Shown one piece after another: positions 57,841-64,000 of a stretch of 64,000 nt of DNA (position 1 is the stretch's first letter; every line of letters starts with the position of its first letter). The notes beneath the pieces are model-generated. The model was not told where the DNA came from. It worked only from the letters and a program-made list of their open reading frames with translations, and made no database searches. A program made the translations under genes and the position numbers. Source of the stretch: Metopolophium dirhodum (taxonomy: Eukaryota > Arthropoda > Insecta > Hemiptera > Aphididae); NCBI RefSeq assembly GCF_019925205.1, contig NC_083560.1:60897266-60961265 (forward strand). Direction: 5' to 3'.

Positions 57841-60800
57841 AGTTATAGATATAGACTATAGTTTTATATAAATATTTTATTTGTGTTTTTGTTTTAATTA
57901 TTTAAATTACATATTATTGTATTATTTCTTAAACTGTTGTATAGGTGGCTCAGCCCGTTAATAAATAAATATATTTTGTAAGATTTGATAAGATATTTTG
58001 AAATTATATTTAAATGTACATTAACTTAAAATAAATGTTTTTGTAATATTAAAATAAAATATTTAGTGCTTCTTTAGTGATTGTTATTTAGGAAATATAT
58101 GTTTCTGGTTTAAAAAAATATTTATATAGTTTTCAACATAATATATTTTAAACTATGTACAAAATTAATATCAAATTAACAAATGATTATTTAATATTGT
58201 TTTTGTAACTGGAATATTTGATAAATATTGAAGATGTATTTATATTGGTTTACTGTGTGTGAAGAGTAAACTTATGTATTTTTTTTGGATTCATAAACAT
58301 TCCATACATTTGGTTGATACAAATGTTGCGTCAAAAATCTTAACTCCTGGGTACGAACAAACATAACTTTTGTACAGATCGAATAAAATATATTTGGATA
58401 CATAACTATAATTATTATTGTACCTGAAAAATCAGAGAAAAGGACGTACTATAGTTGGCGACTACACGTCTGGGCACAATTTTTTTCTGATATCATAACA
58501 CGTTCGGGCACTAGTCTATAAGAAATATATTATGTTAACTAGATTACAGGTTTTTATGTAAGTACCAAATACGTTTTCATGTAAGTTAAATATAAGTTAA
58601 TATGTTCAAAATCATATATTATTATGATTTATGAACATGAATTAAAACTAAAAAGGCGTAATAATAAAGCCGTAAGCATGTCAAACTGACAGCGCGGCGC
58701 GTACGAACTTTCACAATGTAAATCGATAAACGCTAACCTTGCGCGTTCCTGTGAAAGCTACGTCGCGACGGTAATATTTATAATGGACTGTGATAAAGTG
58801 CAATATCACAAACATTGTCGAAAATCTACTGTAAATTCCAAATAACTTTATTTGTATTTTAACGTTATTCATTTTTCTTACACCATATTAGTCATTACCG
58901 AGTGTGATACTATGCATACGGAACCTTTACTAATTTATTATTAGATGATAGATTGATATTATTTTATTATTCATTATTATTTCGAAACAATATACATTTA
59001 AATATAACACATTATATAACAAAAGGATTTTGTCCAAAATCCTAAGCTTGTGGAGGAGATAATAGTTGATATTATTTTATTTCATAAATCTATACATTGT
59101 TGACAATGTAAATAAGTAGGTACTTACAGTAAATACAAATGAGAAAATAACAATACGATATACAACAATAATTATAAGCAAAAACGATAAATTCAAAGAT
59201 AATAATTAGTGTTTTGTATACAGAAAATTTCAGTTTATTTTTTCAAACTGACAGGTATCTACCTACTTTTTAAACAACATATTTTCAAAGTAAAACCGTC
59301 ATGGTTGGCTGTCACGACACACACGTTGCAGGTTTGTTTTTGTATAAAAAAAATTTAAAAATTTAAAAATTTAAAAATTAAAAATTATTGTGTTGCCGTG
59401 TCTATCAGAACAATTATGGTGGTACGATTATTATCCTATGTCTATCGACCTATAACCAGTGGCGTATTTACTATTTTTAAAGCAGGGGATTTGGGTGGAT
59501 AGATTAGTGGTTTTTTTAGATATTAAAAATTATGTTTAAGAGTATTTTTCGGTAGTTTTCCATTTTTGTGAATAAAGTAAGAAAAACTTAACAAATTTAT
59601 AAGTTATAAACAAAAACATATCGTACAAAATATAAAAAAAAAATGCCTTCCCAACTATGGACAAAACACAAGCTGATTGTAATTAATTATATAATGTACT
59701 GGATATTTAAATATAAACATTAATACCTATATTTATTTTAAACTTAGTAGTTAGTAGGTACCTACCTACTATCTAATATCTACTGGCTTCTATAGTTCTA
59801 TTTTAATCTTAATCAGATTGCATGTAGAATGTCATTTACACTATACAGCAGAGGTGTTTAAACTGCCCTAGAGCCCTAGAGATTCGTGATACTGCGATAG
59901 TAATCTTTAGACAAAAATGACTAACGATGACTAACACAGTTTTGCTCTTTTGGTGTGCGGCCGGCCTAAGGGGTCCCTGAACTTATCTGAATTAAATTAA
60001 AATACAATAATATTTGGTTTATAATGATTATTTTATTAATATTAATAAATTTAATACTTATTATTTATAAGTCATAATCCGAATATATTTTTTTTGTAGT
60101 CAAGAACGGTGTTAGATGCGATAGTTGGTTGAAAGATATATTGCTTTTCTCGTTCATGTCGTTTATGATTATATATTGAAGAAACAAATTAACAACCAAT
60201 TCTTTTATGCAAGCTCGATTAAGGGTGGCAGAGTTAGGTGCCGGTCCCGGTCCTACAACGGATATCCAACAATAGTAGGCTCCTGCCTGTAGTACGTTTC
60301 CTATAATATATTGATAATGGATATATTCTATTATAATTATTTAGCATCGGGCCCAATATTATCTTGATCCGGGCTTGTTTTTATGCATGATTTTTCGTGA
60401 GCTATGTATATTTTATGAGCATTCAAAATGTTTGAAGCTCAGTAGAATTTTAACATCATGAGGGCTCCACAAATAAAAACATATGAGGACTGCTGCTATA
60501 CAGCATATTACCATATTATAGTTTAAAATAATCGAGAACCTTAAATAGGGGACGTTTACTTTCATGTACCGGATGTACACGATGAAATGCTTTATTCTTT
60601 CCCTTAAGCAATTCATTAGTAGATAAACCGCTGACCTAAATTTCAAATAAATAAATATAAGATCATAATATTGTGTTTTAATAATTCACAAATGGTATAC
60701 CGATAAAACAAATAGAAACATAGAACTTATATAATGATGTAAAATGTAAATGCAAGTCTGATAATGTAATACAAATCTATATTCTATCAGTTGAATGACT

Positions 60801-61640
60801 GAAAGAAGTTTCACTTCATCCAAGCTCGTTTTATATAAGTAATTTAAAATTATGGAAACTGTTTATACTTCATAATAATATATTAATATCAATAAGCGTA
60901 AGTCATTCGAACGGTGTTAGAAAATAAAAATATGTTGTTTTGAGTTTTGAATTTATAGAATCAGCTTCTATTATTTTTAATAGTTATTTCAATGTGAAAA
61001 TCCCATTTCAGATAGGTTCCTATAAATCGGCACACCCACCACATCGTGGTATTTCACCGAGGCTAAATATTTTATATTATGAACACCTACAGTTGCCACT
61101 TGCAACTTGCAATTATTAAAATGTAGAGTTTAATTTCAGTTCATTTTTGTAGTAAATCAAAAACAAATAGATGCTTTAAACTTTCACAAAATTGTAACGT
61201 GATCATTTTCCATACAAGATAAATTTTTCAAATAGTTTGACTCTTTTTCAGGTATTTCTCAACTTGAAATTTTCAGAAAAAATGTAGATAAAAATGTTTT
61301 TACTTGGTCAAAAGGTTTGAATATATAATACAAGGTTCCTCATAACTTGTTCATAAATATTAGTAGCATTGTTAATTAATAATTTATTACCATATAGTCT
61401 GAAAACATTTAGATATTTAACTGTACCTATGTGTTATAAATCTTAATATTACTGTAAATGTATTGTACATTTATATTTATACCACCGCGAAAGCTAGGTA
61501 CCTCGTTCTTACGTGCATTTTTTAGGGAGATAATTTAAAAATTCTTCTACGCTATTTATACAAAGATTTTGTTAAAATCTCTGTGAGTGATACCAACATA
61601 CCTACATAAATACATAATGCATGTTAGATTTAATACAGAG
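57841..61640. other. Gene-free stretch
   Basis: No gene is supported. A LINE-like tail (AGCCCGTTAATAAATAAATA) lies at about 57952-57972. A G+C-richer patch is at 58680-58780. GTGGCGTATTTACTATTTTT at 59460 resembles ends of DNA elements. The small MITE at 60210-60377 is listed separately. 61170-61390 is a dispersed-repeat copy. Confidence 0.45.
60210..60377. mobile_element. hAT-type MITE, short member (168 bp)
   Basis: Ends CAAGCTCGATTAAGGG and ATCTTGATCCGGGCTTG resemble those of 1610-2343 and 38022-38612. Flanks CTTTTATG (60202-60209) and TTTTTATG (60378-60385) match at 7 of 8 bases. The interior is unrelated to the longer copies. Confidence 0.7.
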
Positions 61641-61642
61641 TT

Positions 61643-61909
61643 TTAGTTTAAAATATTAAAACTGATAAAGCTACAAAAATCAATTACCCCTAAACTAACA
61701 GGATTAACACGTAATACGTTTCTGATAAATAACGAGATTTCATCAGACTCATTTAATTTCTTATAGTAGTTGTACACTTCAATTTCAAAATTTAAAGAAT
61801 TATTTTCTAGACATGTTTCAACTAAATAAATAATATCAAAGATAATTTTACTATTGCTTAAAAATACAATAAATTCATTAAAGTGTTTGCAAATAATTCG
61901 AAAGTTCAT
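61643..61909 (-). pseudogene. LINE endonuclease N-terminal scrap
   Basis: The open frame reads FRIICKHFNEFIVFLSNSK, FDIIYLVETCLENNSLNFEI, VYNYYKKLNESDEISLFIRN. The order (N-x-R-I..., deF..fL, DIi.l.Et.l, i..Y..yy.......iyir) is that of APE endonucleases of CR1/Jockey-type LINEs, with the catalytic Glu in the VETCL block. Truncated after about 85 residues. Confidence 0.55.
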
Positions 61910-61949
61910 GCATAGTACTAAAAAGTTTATTCATATATACAATATTCTA

Positions 61950-63015
61950 AATTATAGAATCTACATTTAAAATATTAAAATCATTCTTGTTAATATTTTC
62001 TATTGATTATACAAATAATAATAGATATAAGATTACAATAATACTAAAATAATATTTCAGTTTTCCCAAAGTACTTTCACTTTATTTTTTTCATCGTCCG
62101 TGTATCATAGAATTTCAAATTTCAAATTCTTAAAACTTGCCTATCTACCTATATTATTTTTTCTAACGCAAATTCCTTACTTAAGAGCCAAAATATTTTT
62201 CAACTTACTATTATGATGCTTAGAATTCAAGCAATTTTTAACATTCGTATAATAATTTGGTATAATTTGCCAGTGTCTCAAGCTTAGTACATGCTGGGAT
62301 TAGAGACGCCGGGTGATAGTAAGCAGTAAGCACCATGACCTGTATTACCTAACACCGCCGCTTTAAATGCGTAAATACTAGTATTGCTCTTTTCACACGG
62401 CATATTATTATATATTAATGTACGCATTAATCTGCAAAAAAAAAATACGAGATAAGATTAACACGAAGACAGTACGACCGATTACGACAGAAAATCGATA
62501 TGAACTTAAATTAATTCATAATTTAATTAATAGGTATGACGTAACGCATTTTTCACGTATCTATTTGAATTATTATTAGTATCGTTAGTACCTACTACCT
62601 ACTATAATATGTTATAGGTATATGCCATATATGGCTTACATGGCTAATATACTTCTTAACAAAGGGTACATTTTAATACCCAAACATGGTAACTTTTAGC
62701 GATATCGAGTGCCCACACGTTGTGTAGATTTGGTATGCCAAGCAACTAAAAATGCACATTCACACTGCACCAATACAGTTAAGCCTCGTACTTCCAAATT
62801 TACACCTAATTTGGTTCGAAAACAAATACCTAGGACCTAGGTAATGGCTAATTGAGTCCTAAAAATATTTTCGTAAAACATTTTACAGACTTAGAACTGC
62901 CAGTACATAATACATACATCATAATGTTGAAGTTAGAGTATTCAATACTAAACAATATTAATATTATATATTTTATAATTTATTGCAATTCAATTTTTCT
63001 TATTCATTTTTATTT

Positions 63016-63018
<3 letters not shown>
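61950..63018. other. Gene-free stretch
   Basis: A+T-rich; nothing recognised. The open frame at 62852-63100 is carried by the downstream (TTC)n microsatellite and is not a gene. Confidence 0.45.

Positions 63019-63072
<54 letters not shown>
63019..63072. repeat. (TTC)n microsatellite
   Basis: An uninterrupted run of about 17 TTC units immediately left of the Helitron 3' end, likely length-variable. Confidence 0.9.
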
Positions 63073-63073
<1 letters not shown>

Positions 63074-63371
63074 TTCTTATTATTATTACTAGCCGAATGA
63101 CCCGGCGTTGCCGGGAAAAAATTGTAATCGTTCTACGTATTTGGGTGTAACATGATGTAGAATGTATTTTTAAGTGTAAATGATATATTTTAATGTATAG
63201 CCATCCTAACCAGCGTTGTCCGTGAGATTCGCTTGTGGATTAAGCGAGTAGTATATTATCAGGTAGGCAATCTAACTGCGGTTTGTATGTAAGTGTATAA
63301 TGTAACTCTAAAGTATCAAAGTTATACCAAGTTGGTCGTTTTTACTTAATTCAATCTACGGCTGATTAATA

Positions 63372-63391
63372 CCTAACCTAACCTAACCTAA
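63372..63391. repeat. Interstitial (CCTAA)4
   Basis: Four tandem CCTAA units, the insect telomere motif TTAGG on the other strand, lie inside the Helitron. Shorter runs occur at about 22728 and 49388. Confidence 0.75.
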
Positions 63392-63778
63392 CCGTACTGA
63401 AATCCTATAAATAAAAAAACACCAAACATTCGATAAACAAGAAAAGTAAAAAAGTAAAAATAAGAAAAACAATGCAAAAGATTGGTCCACCAAAGCCGTG
63501 GTTCGATCTTGAGACATTCTGTACTAAAATACATTGAAGTGCTACTGTGCCAACAGGCATTAACAGTTATTATTATTATTAAAACCAATAGCAACCATTT
63601 ACAAACAAACATTTCCATCGTAAATCTCAAAATACCTGTTATTTGAGCACCTCCCCAGGTCGGACCTGTAATTTACTCTTTTTAAATTAGCCCGTCTTCT
63701 CCCCAGAGGTCTAATCTATCTCTATACGACTGTACCAAATGTCATCGCAATTAGATGACTGGTTTAGGAATCCATAAA

Positions 63779-63803
63779 GGACACACACACACACACACAC
63801 ACA
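63779..63803. repeat. (AC)n microsatellite in the Helitron 5' end
   Basis: About 12 AC units; reads as (GT)n just inside the Helitron 5' terminus, a length-variable feature known in related elements. Confidence 0.85.
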
Positions 63804-64000
63804 AAGATTAATTTATATATTTATAGATTGTCAAATATTGCCATTGAGACACTGAGTCGTCTCATTCTATACTGTACTTATGTCTTATTCCATATCGTTA
63901 GTAATAAAATATTACCTAGATAAAATAACAAAATCCAATAACATTACAGCTGTTTTACCGGACTCAATTAGGCATATATTATTATAATACATTTAATTAT

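Larger units (their letters stand above)
63089..63827 (-). mobile_element. Complete non-autonomous Helitron (739 bp)
   Basis: On the minus strand it starts TCTATAAATATATAAATTAA after an A, then a (GT)n run, and ends with the hairpin CCCGGCAACGCCGGG (63101-63115) and TCATTCGGCTAG followed by T. TC start, CTAG end, 3' hairpin and A|T insertion are the diagnostic Helitron features. No Rep/helicase is encoded; the open frame at 63630-63388 is not convincing. An interior GGAGGTGCTCAAA block also occurs in the Helitron at 56630. Confidence 0.85.

Noticed and set aside
62852..63100. Open frame with a long Phe run
   Set aside because: Produced by the (TTC)n microsatellite.
1..64000. CRISPR, operon or phage-type systems
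   Set aside because: No spaced direct repeats with unique spacers and no prokaryotic gene organisation; the tandem repeats seen are coding minisatellites or transposon-derived.

Overview
The window looks like nuclear DNA of a hemipteran insect, most likely an aphid. By eye it is strongly A+T-rich. It has GT-AG introns of tens to hundreds of bases, CCTAA (insect telomere-type) runs, and very dense transposable-element debris: Jockey-, R1- and RTE-like LINEs, hAT, MULE and TA-target DNA elements, Helitrons and a tRNA-derived SINE. The aphid assignment is an inference from this repertoire and from dispersed repeats that look familiar; it was not computed. No bacterial, phage or CRISPR feature is seen.

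The best-supported host gene is on the minus strand at 2642-13397. At least 11 exons can be joined with consensus splice sites and a consistent reading frame, giving a product of about 2,650 residues with no recognised family. The gene has grown by duplication at several scales: a nearly 5-copy array with an exact 723-bp (241-codon) period inside one 5.2-kb exon, a ~503-bp tandem duplication carrying an exon, degenerate ~60-residue repeats with IDLTV (SUMO-interaction-like) motifs, and a 294-bp duplication of an exon pair. One duplicated exon has lost its splice donor. The 5' end is not resolved. This is the strongest candidate for something undescribed.

A second, small host gene at 23326-23899 (minus) encodes a FLYWCH zinc finger, downstream of a CpG-rich region with a 264-bp tandem duplication. 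From 13.4 to 23.3 kb and from 25.4 to 41 kb there is essentially only repeat sequence. This includes three members of a hAT-type MITE family with 8-bp target duplications (1610-2343, 38022-38612, 60210-60377), two long-inverted-repeat MITEs with TA targets (28436-28707, 36580-37011), a TA-flanked 988-bp element (30763-31750), and a hAT element with a dead transposase (34847-35839). A MULE element with a dead FLYWCH plus MULE transposase lies at about 41220-43513.

From 46.6 to 53.3 kb there is a three-level nest: an R1-like LINE inside a Jockey-like LINE inside an RTE-like LINE. The remainder (53.3-64 kb) holds a MITE pair, a Ser/Leu-tRNA-like SINE (54462-54771), an internally deleted Jockey-like LINE (55150-56625), Helitron pieces next to an orphan kelch-like (BACK) exon (57432-57588), a LINE endonuclease scrap (61643-61909) and a complete non-autonomous Helitron (63089-63827).
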